Positions 1 through 10,194 of a stretch of 64,000 nt of DNA are shown here, in pieces. This stretch comes from a bacterium (GTDB lineage Bacteria > Krumholzibacteriota > Krumholzibacteriia > LZORAL124-64-63), in NCBI GenBank assembly GCA_016712675.1, contig JADJQR010000001.1, positions 3,658,001-3,722,000 on the forward strand. Direction: 5' to 3'. The position numbers were made by a program, and so were the translations under genes. The notes beneath the pieces are model-generated. The model worked only from the letters and a program-made list of their open reading frames with translations, searched no databases and was not told the DNA's origin. Positions within the stretch are counted from its first letter, which is position 1. Each line of letters begins with the position of its first letter.

Positions 1-218
1 AGGATGTCATCGAAGTTGTCGCGGTCGATGTCGGTGAACTTGCGGTCCATCGGCTTGGGCAGCGGAACGGCCGGATTGCCCGACAGGTCCGCCATGACGC
101 CCACCACGAACGGCAGCTCCTTCATCTGCATGGCGCCGTTGAGGTCGACCTCGTAGCTGATATGGACCCGCGGCGGGCGGACCCGCTCTTTCTTGCCGTA
201 CACACTCTCATTGCCCAT
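1..218 (-). CDS. tssB: T6SS sheath small subunit TssB (VipA/IglA family), 3' end cut by window edge
   Basis: Small subunit of the contractile type VI secretion sheath, which pairs with TssC and polymerises around the Hcp tube in the cytoplasm. The 72 visible residues start at ATG 218 and contain the family's N-terminal signatures [11 protein letters not shown] and [14 protein letters not shown], followed by a [10 protein letters not shown] stretch, all typical of TssB. A GGAGG ribosome site lies just upstream of the ATG. It follows tssA on the same strand after a 48-base gap, so the two are probably co-transcribed, with the rest of the T6SS cluster beyond the left edge. The C-terminal half is not visible. 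Confidence 0.93.
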   Translation of the reverse strand, partial: MGNESVYGKKERVRPPRVHISYEVDLNGAMQMKELPFVVGVMADLSGNPAVPLPKPMDRKFTDIDRDNFDDI

Positions 219-266
219 GGGTAGCCTCCCGATTGGGGTTTGCCTGGCCGATCAACCGCTCGTGGC

Positions 267-1337
267 TCAGTCCTGGGGCCTGGACAGCCCCAACAGGTCC
301 TTCGTCTGCACGCGGACGTCGTTGTTCTTCACGACGTCGTCGAAGAGACTCTCGAAGCTCATGCCGCCCCAGCGCACGGCGCGGTCCAGCAGCGCGGGCA
401 CCGGGCTGTGCGGTTCGGTGCGCCGCAGGAACTCGGCCACCTCGCGAACGCGCCGGTAGGCATCGTCGCGGGACGCGATGGGACCGGCGTCGGCGGCGGC
501 GCCGCCGCCGCTCGCGGTCACCGCATCGCCACCGGCGGCATCGGCGACGGCCGCCGGGGCGGCCACCGGTGCCGGCGCCGCGCCCACGAGAAACTCCCGC
601 ATGTCGTCAAACAACCCACTCAGATCGCCGAAATACGGACCGCTCTCCCGGAACTTCGCGGCGCAGAGCGCCGACAATTCGGCCAGGGCATCCTGGCACG
701 ACTGCAGGCGGCTCAGGGTCGCCGCCAGGCGCTCGGCTGGCGTGGCCGCGACCGAGTCGTAACAGGCCGCGGTCGTCACCAGGCCCATCTCGAGCAGTTC
801 GTTGTGTTTGCTGCGGTCGGACTTCAGGCTGGCGCTGTCCAGGCGCTGCGCCTGTTCGTAGTCGAACCAGCACCGGGGCGTCCCGCCGACGGGCTCGGAG
901 AGCGGCACCCGCTTGACGGCCGCCAGGAAATCGCGCGAGGAGCCGAGCCACGACAACGGTCGGGCGCGAATGGGCTCGACGATCTCCTGTTCATCGCAGC
1001 CCGGATACAGGGTATCCCAGAACGCTTCCAGCAATCCGTGCACGAGCCGCAAGCCTGTGTCCAGGCCCTCGAACCCGTGCTGCCGGACCAGCGCCTGCGT
1101 GTAGATGGCCGCCAGCTGGAGGTCCTTGGTCTTCTCGGTGAGCAGCTTCTCGCACAGGAGCGAGACGCCGCGCCAGTCCGCGGACTTGGCTTCGCCGCCG
1201 AGATCCAGGCGCGGGTCCACCTCGCGCCGCATCTCGTCCAAGGTGCTGAAGGTCAGGTCACCCGCGACCAGGCGCAGGTCGATGCCGGACGGCCGGTCCG
1301 GGCTGACGGGAATGAGAAACCGGCTCAAATCCGCCAT
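267..1337 (-). CDS. tssA: T6SS protein TssA (ImpA N-terminal domain)
   Basis: TssA proteins cap or prime the T6SS baseplate and sheath during assembly in the cytoplasm. The 356-residue product begins with an ImpA_N-type region (PVSPDRPSGIDLR, then a block with YTQALVRQHGFEGL and the conserved FWDTLYPGCDE). An alanine/proline-rich linker sits at about 255-290, followed by a C-terminal block HSPVPALLDRAVRWGGMSF. A short C-terminal domain of this kind is seen in the smaller TssA classes. The ATG is preceded by GGGAGG at good spacing. It is the first gene of the visible T6SS operon and is followed by tssB. Confidence 0.85.
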   Translation of the reverse strand: MADLSRFLIPVSPDRPSGIDLRLVAGDLTFSTLDEMRREVDPRLDLGGEAKSADWRGVSLLCEKLLTEKTKDLQLAAIYTQALVRQHGFEGLDTGLRLVHGLLEAFWDTLYPGCDEQEIVEPIRARPLSWLGSSRDFLAAVKRVPLSEPVGGTPRCWFDYEQAQRLDSASLKSDRSKHNELLEMGLVTTAACYDSVAATPAERLAATLSRLQSCQDALAELSALCAAKFRESGPYFGDLSGLFDDMREFLVGAAPAPVAAPAAVADAAGGDAVTASGGGAAADAGPIASRDDAYRRVREVAEFLRRTEPHSPVPALLDRAVRWGGMSFESLFDDVVKNNDVRVQTKDLLGLSRPQD

Positions 1338-1468
1338 GCCATCCTCCCTCTGGGCTGGGACGATACGCGCAGATCCCCGGCAGGCGAGTGCCTGCGGCCC
1401 GTGCCGACGTGCTGCGGAACGCCGCCCGGAGCAATGGGCAGTGGCTCGGAGCCCCTTACTGGCTTAGA

Positions 1469-1497
1469 GTTGTAACGGATCGGGGTGGTGGCCGCAA
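1469..1497 (-). promoter_or_regulatory. Putative sigma70-type promoter for tssA-tssB
   Basis: On the minus strand TTGCGG (1497-1492) is separated by 17 bases from TACAAC (1474-1469), about 130 bases upstream of the tssA start. The match is moderate. No convincing sigma54 -24/-12 element was found, although many T6SS operons use one. Confidence 0.35.
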
Positions 1498-1870
1498 GCA
1501 CCAAAACGACCCGTTCCGGCCCCACTTGGGGCGGCATGACACGCTTCAGGTGGGGGACTGCCGGCCCGCGTCGCCTGCGGGCAAACGCAGGACCCGGCCG
1601 ATGCCGACGTGCATGCTCGCCCAACACGCAGCGCCGTTCCAGCCGGGCCCAAACCCTTGCGGCGGTCGCAGGACCGCGGCGACTATCAAGTCACCACACT
1701 CTTACTGGTCGCCCCCCAATTAACGGATCGCCTCCATGACCCCCACCATTCGATATGTGGTTAAGCGACGTCCCACGGCAAAACCGGCAGAAAATTTCTA
1801 GATTTCTTTGCTCAAGATTTCATGATATCGCGTAAGTGTTTAATTGAAAGGATATTACACGACAGGCGGG
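1498..1870. other. Intergenic region without a recognisable gene
   Basis: This gap lies between tssA and the 3' end of the uracil-DNA glycosylase gene. It has short GC-rich hairpins (for example GCGGTC/GACCGC near 1662-1680). Around 1785-1860 there is an unusually AT-rich stretch with repeated AGAAAT-like words on the minus strand. I see no credible ORF, tRNA or known RNA motif. The drop in GC relative to the surroundings suggests a promoter-rich or formerly mobile segment, but nothing specific can be named. Confidence 0.4.
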
Positions 1871-2628
<758 letters not shown>

Positions 2629-2632
<4 letters not shown>

Positions 2633-5064
2633 GCCCGGACGCCGCCGGCCGGGCGCCAGAGGAGGCCGCAGAATGCCGGCTGGACGTCGGTGCGGCGCGG
2701 CGCCACCTCGCGCGTGGTGACCTGGGCCAGCGCCTGCTCCCACTTGGCGTTGATCGCGGCAACGTCGGCCTGCAGCTGGGCGCGCAACCGCTCCAACTCG
2801 GCCGTGACGGCAGCCAGCTGCGCCTGCGACTCGGCGATGTCCTCGGCTGCGCGCGCGGTCATCCGCCGTTTGCGGGCGGCCGTGGCCAGCCCCGGCGAGC
2901 GCTTGCGCCCCAGGACGCCGAACATGCCCAGCAGGCTCTCGCCGGCCGAGAGCATCTCCTCCTGCTTGCGCGCGGCCAGTTCGGCCTGGTCCTCGGCCAG
3001 GTCGCGCTGCTCGGCCTGCTGCTTCGTCTCCAGGCGGGTGAGCTTCACCTGCATGGCGGCGTCCAGCTTGTCGACCTCGGCGTCGCGCCTCTCGCGCGCG
3101 GCCAGGCGCGCGCGGTTCAGGAACGCGTCGCGCGATTCGCCCGGCTCGCCCACCAGCTTCAACAGCGGCAATTCGAGCACCTCCAGGCGCTCGCGCTGGT
3201 ACAGGTGGTCGACCAGGCCCTTGGCGGCCGCCTTGTGGAACGCGGCGCCGTCCCACCCGCGCGGCAGCGGCAGGAAGCGCGCCCCGGCGGCCGGCTGCGC
3301 CGCCAGATCCGCGGTCGTGGCGGCCAGGGGTTCGGCCTTCGTCCAGTCGGCCACCAGCGTGGCGGCGCCCGCCGGCAGCGCCAGGGCCACCTCCCGCTCG
3401 GCGGCCAGGCCGCGCTTGAGATCGACGAAGGCGACGGTGGCCAGGCCGGCCAGCAGCGGCTCGTACACCGGCGCGGCGCCGGCAGCGGGCAGGAAGGCCT
3501 GCGGCACCGAGGCGGGCAGGGCGGGGGCCACGGGCGAGGGCTCGCCGCCGGCGGCGGCGCCTTGCGCCGGCACAAGTCCGGGCGCGCCCGGACCTGCGGC
3601 CATGGCTGGCGCGCCGACCGGCGGCATCGCCGCGGCCGCCGCTTGCGCCGGCGCAAGTCCGGAGCCGCCCCCCAGCCTGCGGATCTGCTCCCGCGTCAGT
3701 GGCCCACCCAGGTAGCTCAGCGTCCAGCGCGTGTGCATCAGCACCGGCGCCGGCTCGTGCACGTTGTGCAGCAGGAAGACGCGCGACTTCAGCCCGCCGA
3801 TCATCGCCGACAGCTGCGCCGGATCGGCCGAGGCGCCGGCCTGCGCGGCAGCCAGCCCCTCGAGCATGCGCTCCTTGTCGCGCTCGGTCTGCAGTTTGCC
3901 GATGAACCAGGTACCGGCGTTGGCCAGGCCCTTGTAGTCCAGGTCCACCGGGTTCTGCGTGGCCAGGACCACGCCCAGGCCCGAGGCGCGCGCCTGCTTG
4001 AGCAGCGTCAGCAACGGCACCTTCGACGGCGGGTTGGCCGTGGGCGGCATGAAGCCGAACAGCTCGTCCATGTAGAGCACGGCGCGCAGGCTGGACGTGC
4101 CCGCCTGCCGCCGCGACCAGGCCAGCAACGCCTCCAGCAGCAGCGTCACGAAGAACATGCGCTGCGCGTCGTCCAGGTGGGCGATGCTCATCACCGCGTG
4201 CCGCGGCCGCCCGTCGCCCGAGCCCAGCAGCGTGTCGATATCCAGCGGCGTGCCCTGCAGCCAGGCCGCGAAGCCGGGCGCGGCCATCAGGCCGTTGAGC
4301 GCCAGCGCCAAATCGCGGCGTTCGGCCGCCGGGAAGAACGTGTCGACGTCGAAGACGCCGAACGTGCGCACCGGCGGCTCCTGCAGCGCCCGGATCAGGT
4401 CGGCCAGCTGCACGTCCTGCGCCTGCTGCCAGAAGTGCTCGATGATCGTCGCCAGGAAGATGTGCGCCGGGCTGCGCACCGGGTCGCCGTCCACGCCCGC
4501 CAGCCCCAGCAGGGCGCCCACCGTGCCGCGGATGCGTTCGCGCAGCGCCTCCTCCTGCGCGGCGAAGCCGCCGGCGGGTGCCTGCAGCGAGGCCAGGATC
4601 GAGACGGGCTCTCCCGCCGTGGAGCCGGGCGTGAACACGGTGACCGCGCAGGCCGCCTTCAGGCGGGCGATGCGCGCGCCGTCCTGCCCCCACTCGCCCA
4701 GACCCTGCCGCCAGCGCGCGGCCACGGCCTCGGCGTGCGCGGCCGGCTCCAGGCCCTGCCGCCGCGCCTCTTCCGGGTCCAGCCACGGCGCGAAGTCGCC
4801 CGCGGCCAGGTCCGGGAAGGTGAGCGCCAGGTTCGCGATGTCGCCCTTGGGGTCGATGATGATCGCCGGCACGCCGTCGATCGCCGCCTCCTCCAGCAGT
4901 GAGATGCCCAGGCCCGTCTTGCCCGAGCCGGTCATGCCGACGATGACCGCATGGGTGGTCAGGTCGCGGGCGTCGTACATGACCAGGTCGCCGCTCGGGG
5001 CGCCGGCCACCGCGTCGTAGCGGCGGCCCAGGTAGAAGGCACCGGTCTGTTCGATGGGCTGCAT
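2629..5064 (-). CDS. HerA-like/DUF853-type ATP-binding protein
   Basis: Predicted cytoplasmic P-loop ATPase of the HerA/FtsK superfamily, 811 residues. Residues 41-50 hold a Walker A motif (IVGMTGSGKT). Other landmarks are IIIDPKGDIANL, a Walker B-like AVLYMDELFGFMPP and the sensor-like ATQNPVDLDYKG. The last 250 or so residues form an alanine- and charge-rich, probably coiled-coil tail. HerA relatives pump or unwind DNA in end processing, and many genomes carry this family as an uncharacterised 'ATP-binding protein'. ATG 5064 is chosen because the family-like N-terminus (QTGAFYLGRRYD) begins there and GGGAG precedes it. Its stop overlaps the SMUG1 start, hinting at a shared DNA-repair role. 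The substrate is unknown. Confidence 0.8.
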
Positions 5065-5090
5065 GGGTCGCGCTCCCGTGGTCGTGGAGG

Positions 5091-5119
5091 TTGGCTGCGT
5101 GCAGCGGCCAATGTACAAT
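5091..5119 (+). promoter_or_regulatory. Putative sigma70 promoter for the amidohydrolase gene
   Basis: TTGGCT (5091-5096), a 17-base spacer and TACAAT (5114-5119) lie 62 bases before the ATG at 5182, in the 117-base divergent gap with the HerA-like gene. Confidence 0.5.
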
Positions 5120-5181
5120 GCCGGGGCCGCGCCGTGAAGCCTCGGCCGGTGCCGAACTGCCCGCGAAAGGACGCCCCGCAC

Positions 5182-6885
5182 ATGACCAAGCCGTCGCCGC
5201 GCGCACTGGCCACATTGGCCGCGCTGCTCGTGTCCGCCGCCATCGCCAGCGAGGATGCCATGACCCAGCCCGACCGCGCCGACCTCATCCTGCACGGCGG
5301 CCGGGTGCTGACCATGCTCGAGGTGGAGCCCGTGCCCGCCCCCACCGCCGTGGCCGTGGGCGGCGGCCACATCCTCTACGTGGGCGATGAGGCCGGCGCC
5401 AAGGCCCTGGCCGCGCCCGCTGCGCGCGTGATCGACGTCAAGGGCGGCACGATCATACCCGGCTTCATCGACAGCCACGCTCATCTCTACGGGCTGGGCA
5501 AGGCGCTGGCCGAGATCGACCTGCGCGGCACCGCCACGGTCCAGGACGCGGTCGCGCGCGTGAAGGAGGCCGCCGCCGTCAACCCCGGCCGCGGCTGGCT
5601 GGAGGGCCGCGGCTGGGACCAGAACGACTGGCCGGTGAAGGAGTACCCGCACCGCGAGATGCTCGATCGCGTGGCCGGCAAGCGACCGGTGCTGCTGCGG
5701 CGGGTCGACGGCCACGCCGCCTGGGCCAGCACCGCGGCGCTGGCGCTGGCCGGCGTGACGGCGGCCACACCCGACCCGGCCGGTGGCTCCATCCTGCGCG
5801 ACGCGCAGGGCGAGCCGACGGGCGTGCTCATCGACAACGCGGTGTCACTGGTCACCGCGGCGATCCCCGCGCCGGACGAGCCCGAGGTGCGCCGCCGCCT
5901 GCGCCTGGCCGCCGAGCACTGCCTGCGCCTGGGCGTGACCTCGGTGCACGACGCGGGCGTGTCCTGGGAGCGCGCGCAGTTGATGAAGGAGCTGGCCGCC
6001 GCCGGCGACCTGGGTGTGCGCGTGCACGCGATGTACGACGACGAGGCCGCCACGCTGGCCGCGGCCCTGCAGGCCGGACCCTGGACCAGCGACGACGGCA
6101 TGCTCTCGCTGCGCGCGGTCAAGCTCTACGCCGACGGCGCCCTGGGCAGCCGCGGCGCCCTGCTGCTGGGCGACTACAGCGACCAGCCCGGCCACCGCGG
6201 CCTGGCGGTCACCAACGCGGACCACCTGCGCTGGGTGATGCGCACGCTCGGCGGCGCCGGCTTCCAGGTCTGCACGCATGCGATCGGCGACGGCGGCAAC
6301 CGCCTGGTGCTGGACCTGTACGAAGAGGTGCTGGGCGAGTTGAAGCCGCGCGATGCGCGCTGGCGCGTCGAGCACGCGCAGATCCTGGACCCCGCCGACA
6401 TCCCCCGCTTCGCGAAGCTGGGCGTGATCGCCGCGATGCAGCCGGTGCACTGCACCTCGGACATGGACTGGGCCGACGAGCGGCTGGGCGCAGAGCGCCT
6501 GAAGGGCGCCTACGCCTGGCAGTCGCTGCTGAAGACCGGCGCGCACCTGTGCTACGGCACCGACTTCCCCGTCGAGAAGGTCGAGCCGCTGGAAGGGCTG
6601 TACGCTGCGCGTACGCGCATGCACCCGGACGGCACGCCCATCGGCGGCTGGCGCCCCGAGGAGGCGGTCGACGCCCGCACCGCGCTGTGGCTCTACACGG
6701 CGGGCGGGGCCTGGGCGGCGTTCGCCGAGGACCAGCTGGGCGTTGTCGCGCCGGGCTACCGGGCGGACCTCGTGGTGCTGGACGGGGATCCGGTGGGGGG
6801 CGAGGCGAAGGAGCTGCTGGGGATGAAGGTGACGGCGACAGTCGTGGGCGGGCGGCTGTGGATGGGCGCCGACGCCGACAGGTAG
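5182..6885 (+). CDS. YtcJ-like metal-dependent amidohydrolase, secreted
   Basis: Member of the amidohydrolase superfamily (YtcJ/LAF3 group), metal-dependent hydrolases with broad and often unknown substrates. The 567-residue product starts at ATG 5182 with AAAGG upstream and has a signal-peptide-like N-terminus (LATLAALLVSAAIAS). The first metal-binding strand reads GFIDSHAHLYG. Later landmarks are VKLYADGALGSRGA, CTHAIGDGGN, RVEHAQIL and CYGTDFPVE, followed by the C-terminal beta-sandwich strand GYRADLVVLDGDP. These are the metal ligands and barrel strands expected of YtcJ proteins. It is a single gene with its own promoter, and the substrate cannot be deduced. Confidence 0.88.
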   Translation: MTKPSPRALATLAALLVSAAIASEDAMTQPDRADLILHGGRVLTMLEVEPVPAPTAVAVGGGHILYVGDEAGAKALAAPAARVIDVKGGTIIPGFIDSHAHLYGLGKALAEIDLRGTATVQDAVARVKEAAAVNPGRGWLEGRGWDQNDWPVKEYPHREMLDRVAGKRPVLLRRVDGHAAWASTAALALAGVTAATPDPAGGSILRDAQGEPTGVLIDNAVSLVTAAIPAPDEPEVRRRLRLAAEHCLRLGVTSVHDAGVSWERAQLMKELAAAGDLGVRVHAMYDDEAATLAAALQAGPWTSDDGMLSLRAVKLYADGALGSRGALLLGDYSDQPGHRGLAVTNADHLRWVMRTLGGAGFQVCTHAIGDGGNRLVLDLYEEVLGELKPRDARWRVEHAQILDPADIPRFAKLGVIAAMQPVHCTSDMDWADERLGAERLKGAYAWQSLLKTGAHLCYGTDFPVEKVEPLEGLYAARTRMHPDGTPIGGWRPEEAVDARTALWLYTAGGAWAAFAEDQLGVVAPGYRADLVVLDGDPVGGEAKELLGMKVTATVVGGRLWMGADADR

Positions 6886-6909
6886 CGGAACGGGCGCGGA
6901 CGCGTGCGA

Positions 6910-6925
6910 CTTGCGCCGGCGCAAG
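6910..6925. repeat. 16-bp perfect palindrome CTTGCGCCGGCGCAAG between convergent genes
   Basis: A perfect inverted repeat in the 74-base convergent gap after the amidohydrolase gene. The same 16-mer occurs at 3642-3657, a one-mismatch copy lies at 3561-3576 (both inside the HerA-like gene), and a variant with GT/AC ends is at 8652-8667. Here it could act as a bidirectional terminator stem, but no T-tract follows. Confidence 0.5.
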
Positions 6926-6959
6926 CGATCGGAGCGATGCCTGTGCTACCGGGGCGTCT

Positions 6960-8585
6960 TCACCAGCCGCGCCAGCTCGTCGCGGGAGCCGGTGCACCGA
7001 GACACGGCCCATTGCCGGCCACATAGACGGTGACCGCGACGGTCCAGGTCGACAGTCGGCTCAACAGCGCGCACTGGTCCAGGAGCGGGTTGTCGAAGAA
7101 CTCGACCCGGCCGACCCCGATCTGCGGCGCGAGGTCCGCGAGGTCCGTCAGGATCGCGTTCCCCTGGAACCGAAGTCGTTCGCTGACGGTGTCCAAGCTG
7201 CCCAACCCCGCCAGCGAAGCCAAGGCGTCGCAGTTCTCCACGCTCAGCCGTCGACAGGTCGTCAGGCCCGCCAGGCCCGCCAGCGACGTCAGCGACGTCA
7301 TATCCGCGATGTACACCGTGGCCGTCGGAGCGACGGGCGGGAAGCCCGCAACGTCGCTCAGCGACGCCAGACGGCGGAGCGACAGGTTCGTCAGCGACGG
7401 CAGCGCCGGCAGGTCCGCCAGGCCGGACAACATGGCACACCCATCCAGTTCAAGCGTCACGAGGCTGTCGAGCGCACCGCCGGCGTTGAGCGACACCAGG
7501 GCGGGCAGGTCCGCCAGGTACAGCCGCTGCAACGAAGGCGCCATCCCGGCCAGGCCCGTCAGCCCGGTCAACTGCGGACAGGCCGCCGCCGTCAGGTCGG
7601 TCAGCGCCGGCAGCGGCGCGGACCCGTCCAGGGAACCCAGGGCGTCCAGCTCCACGAGTTGCAGCGAACGGATCGTGATCCCGCCCAGATTCTCCAGCGT
7701 GGCCAGCGCCGGCAGCCGAGTGAGTCCAAGGTTCGTGAGCGCGGGCAGCTGGGCCAGTCCTGCCATGCTTGTCAGATGCGCACAATCCTGCACGGACAGA
7801 AAGGTCAGCCCCGTCAGCGCTGCGGCGCCCTCCAGGCCGGTCAGGTCGTCCAGCCCGATCAGCGTCAGCGCCGCGAGGCCCGGCGGCGCGCCGATCTGCG
7901 TCAGCGATGCGAGCCCGTCGATCTCCTGCAGCAGGAGTCCGTGGAGCATCGGCAGTCCGCCCAGCGGCGAGAGATCGGCCCCACCCAGGGGCCCCCGCAG
8001 ATCCAGCTGGGTCGTCGCCGTCAGGCCGGCCATCGCCGACAGATCTGACAGCGCAGGCAGGTTCGCCAGGCGCACCTGATCGACGGAGGCCGACTGCGGG
8101 CAGCCGGCCAGATCGGTCAGCGAAGGACAATCGACGATTTCGATGAATCGTGCGTCCGCGACTCCCGCCAGCGCCTCCAGATCCTGCAGGACGGGGTTGC
8201 CACGGATGACGAGCCCGCTGCGCGCCGATTCGAGTCCGCCCAGTCCGGCAAGTCCAGTCAGCAGCTCGTTGCCCTCGATGGCCACGCCCGTCGCGACCGT
8301 CCGGAGGTCCCGCAGCGCGCCGAGGTCCGTGATGTCGGTGCTTGGGCCGATGTAGAGCGCGCCGCCGACGAACGTCACGCCGCGCAGGCTGTCGACCTCG
8401 GCTTGCGAGCGCAGCCGCACGGTCCCGGCCACCATCCGGCCTTCATCCGCCGGCGGGGGCGCCACCGCATCGTCGTCCGCGCAGCCGGAGCCGAGGAGCG
8501 CAGCGGCTAGCAGCGCGAGTGCCAGGTGGCGGTGTCGGAGTGGCCGTGCGTGCGCGGCGTCTCGCGATTGAATGGCTGGTATCAT
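6960..8585 (-). CDS. Secreted leucine-rich-repeat lipoprotein
   Basis: Predicted cell-envelope protein of 541 residues. The N-terminus has a hydrophobic stretch (LALALLAAALLGSGC) ending in a lipobox-like cysteine, although glycine at -3 is imperfect. The rest is about twenty receptor-L-domain/LRR-type units of 22-25 residues with the pattern L-x-x-L-x-G-L (for example SLTDLAG, LPALSDLSAM, LTNLGLTRLPAL). A C-terminal cysteine-containing cap (LLDQCALLSRL) follows. Such solenoids usually bind ligands or proteins at the surface. The start is uncertain: ATG 8585 and ATG 8612 are both in frame and neither has a good ribosome site; 8585 gives the more normal signal peptide. No partner is evident nearby. 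Confidence 0.75.
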   Translation of the reverse strand: MIPAIQSRDAAHARPLRHRHLALALLAAALLGSGCADDDAVAPPPADEGRMVAGTVRLRSQAEVDSLRGVTFVGGALYIGPSTDITDLGALRDLRTVATGVAIEGNELLTGLAGLGGLESARSGLVIRGNPVLQDLEALAGVADARFIEIVDCPSLTDLAGCPQSASVDQVRLANLPALSDLSAMAGLTATTQLDLRGPLGGADLSPLGGLPMLHGLLLQEIDGLASLTQIGAPPGLAALTLIGLDDLTGLEGAAALTGLTFLSVQDCAHLTSMAGLAQLPALTNLGLTRLPALATLENLGGITIRSLQLVELDALGSLDGSAPLPALTDLTAAACPQLTGLTGLAGMAPSLQRLYLADLPALVSLNAGGALDSLVTLELDGCAMLSGLADLPALPSLTNLSLRRLASLSDVAGFPPVAPTATVYIADMTSLTSLAGLAGLTTCRRLSVENCDALASLAGLGSLDTVSERLRFQGNAILTDLADLAPQIGVGRVEFFDNPLLDQCALLSRLSTWTVAVTVYVAGNGPCLGAPAPATSWRGW

Positions 8586-8651
8586 AAGATGGCGAACATA
8601 CGCCGAGAACATGCGGGCCGTCAACCCGACCGGGACAGTCGGCGGAAGGCG

Positions 8652-8667
8652 CGTGCGCCGGCGCACG
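8652..8667. repeat. 16-bp palindrome CGTGCGCCGGCGCACG in divergent intergenic region
   Basis: Perfect inverted repeat differing by one base pair from the CTTGCGCCGGCGCAAG element at 3642 and 6910. It lies between the divergent LRR lipoprotein and glycan-binding lipoprotein genes, upstream of the promoter at 8702. Confidence 0.4.
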
Positions 8668-8701
8668 TGACGGCGATCCCTCCGCAGCGCCCATCTCGCG
8701 C

Positions 8702-8752
8702 TTGACACCCGCCCCCGCCCGGGCCATACTTTGATCGGTCACCGTACAAAGA
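8702..8752 (+). promoter_or_regulatory. Promoter with ROK-type operator for the lipoprotein-ROK-GH16 operon
   Basis: TTGACA (8702-8707), a 17-base spacer and CATACT (8725-8730) form a strong sigma70-like promoter. Overlapping the -10 is an imperfect palindrome: half-sites ACTTTGATCG (8728-8737) and CGTACAAAGA (8743-8752) separated by five bases. The same 10-5-10 design recurs at 23871, 35133 and 36767. A repressor bound here would block RNA polymerase, and the ROK gene of this operon is the obvious candidate, implying autoregulation. Confidence 0.7.
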
Positions 8753-8779
8753 CGGCATCCGTCCGCCCGGAGGTCCCCC

Positions 8780-10153
8780 GTGAGCACCACCCGCCTGCTG
8801 GCTGTGCCCCTGCTGCTCGTCTCCCTGCTCGCCCTGGCCGGCTGCGGCTCCCGCGACATCGCCGGCCTGGACGTCGCCCGCGCGCGCATCGAGCCGCTGG
8901 TCTTCGACGACGCGTACGGGGACGACGTCTACTTCCAGGCCTTCTCCGGCACCTATCTCAATGCGGTCAGCCTGGACTCGCTGCAGGCGCACACCGGCAC
9001 GAAGTCGCTGAAGGTGGTCGTGCCGGGACGGGACTCGCCGCTGGGCGCGTACGCGGGCGGCGTGCTGACGACGGTGGGCGCGCGCGACTTCGCCGACTTC
9101 AACGCGCTGACGTTCTATGCCAAGTCGAGCGTGGTCTCGACGCTGAACGAGGTCGGGTTCGGCAACGACAACACCGGCACCTCGGTCTACTCGGCCGGGC
9201 GCGCGAACATCGCGCTGAATCCCTCATGGACGTTTGTGGTCGTGCCCATCCCCTCGCCCCGCAAGATCGTGGCCGAGCGCGGGATGTTCACCATCGCCGA
9301 GGGTTACGAGGCCCTGAACCCCACCGGCCACACGCTGTGGTTCGACGAGATCAAGTACGCGAACCTCCTGAACGTGACCCGCGTCAGCGCGAACATGCCC
9401 TCGGTCAACAAGCAGTACCTCATCGGGTCCACCGCGACGATCGAGGGCACGACGACGACGTTCAGCATCGACGGCGCCAACGTCGTGGTGAACCACATGC
9501 CCACCTACTTCGACTTCTTCTCGTCCAACCCGGCCATCGCCAGGGTCGAGGGGAACCAGATCCGCGTCATCGGCGCCGGCATCGACACGATCACCGCCAA
9601 GCTGGACACGCTCGCCGTGGGGGGCCGCGTGATCATCACCAGCTTCGTCGCGCCGCCGTCCGCCGCCCCCGTGCCGACGGTGCCCGCGGCCGATGTGATC
9701 TCCCTGTACAGCGACTCCTACGTCAACCGGCCGGTCACGAGCTTCAATCCGCACTGGGGCGGCTCGACGACGCAGAACGAGACCTACCTGATCGGCGGCA
9801 ACGCCAACATCATGTACACGGCGCTCAACTTCGTGGGCATCGACTTCGCCACGCAGAAGATCGACATCTCCGGGATGACGCACCTGCACCTGGACGTCTT
9901 CGCGCCGGTGGGCACCCTCCTGCGCGTGAAGCTGGTCGCCATGGCCGCAACCGGGACCGCCGTGCTCCAGCAGCCCGAGCTGACGTTCAACGCGACCACC
10001 GTGCCGTCGTTCGCGGCCGGCGGCTGGTCGGCGCTGGAGATCCCGATGGCCGACTTCGCGTTCACGGTGCCGGTCGACAACATCGGGCAGCTGGTGCTGA
10101 GCACCACGGACGCGCCGCTGGTGCTGGTGGACAACATCTACTGGCACCGTTAA
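8780..10153 (+). CDS. Glycan-binding-type surface lipoprotein with Ig-like domain
   Basis: A 457-residue lipoprotein: signal peptide ending in LALAGC (lipidated Cys22), a first jelly-roll-like beta domain (about 35-200), a bacterial Ig-like domain (about 205-300, with SSNPAIARVEG and GIDTITAK), and a second jelly-roll domain to the end. No catalytic motif is seen. This layout is familiar from surface lipoproteins encoded beside GH16 laminarinases, so a role in capturing beta-glucan at the outer surface is inferred. GTG 8780 is chosen for the CGGAGGTC ribosome site just upstream. It is first in an operon with the ROK repressor and GH16, downstream of a ROK-type operator. Confidence 0.75.
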   Translation: MSTTRLLAVPLLLVSLLALAGCGSRDIAGLDVARARIEPLVFDDAYGDDVYFQAFSGTYLNAVSLDSLQAHTGTKSLKVVVPGRDSPLGAYAGGVLTTVGARDFADFNALTFYAKSSVVSTLNEVGFGNDNTGTSVYSAGRANIALNPSWTFVVVPIPSPRKIVAERGMFTIAEGYEALNPTGHTLWFDEIKYANLLNVTRVSANMPSVNKQYLIGSTATIEGTTTTFSIDGANVVVNHMPTYFDFFSSNPAIARVEGNQIRVIGAGIDTITAKLDTLAVGGRVIITSFVAPPSAAPVPTVPAADVISLYSDSYVNRPVTSFNPHWGGSTTQNETYLIGGNANIMYTALNFVGIDFATQKIDISGMTHLHLDVFAPVGTLLRVKLVAMAATGTAVLQQPELTFNATTVPSFAAGGWSALEIPMADFAFTVPVDNIGQLVLSTTDAPLVLVDNIYWHR

Positions 10154-10158
10154 GCTGC

Positions 10159-10177
10159 GGTCCCCGGGACGGGGACC
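10159..10177 (+). promoter_or_regulatory. Intercistronic hairpin between lipoprotein and ROK genes
   Basis: GGTCCCC and GGGGACC (7-bp stem, loop GGGAC) fill most of the 41-base gap. No T-tract follows, so it may be an mRNA-stabilising or partial attenuation hairpin that keeps repressor levels below those of the lipoprotein. Confidence 0.4.
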
Positions 10178-10194
10178 AACCAGGAAGCGGCCGC

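Noticed and set aside
1338-1870. tRNA or small RNA in the gap after tssA
   Set aside because: No cloverleaf with TTCGAATC-like T-arm or other RNA signature could be drawn on either strand.
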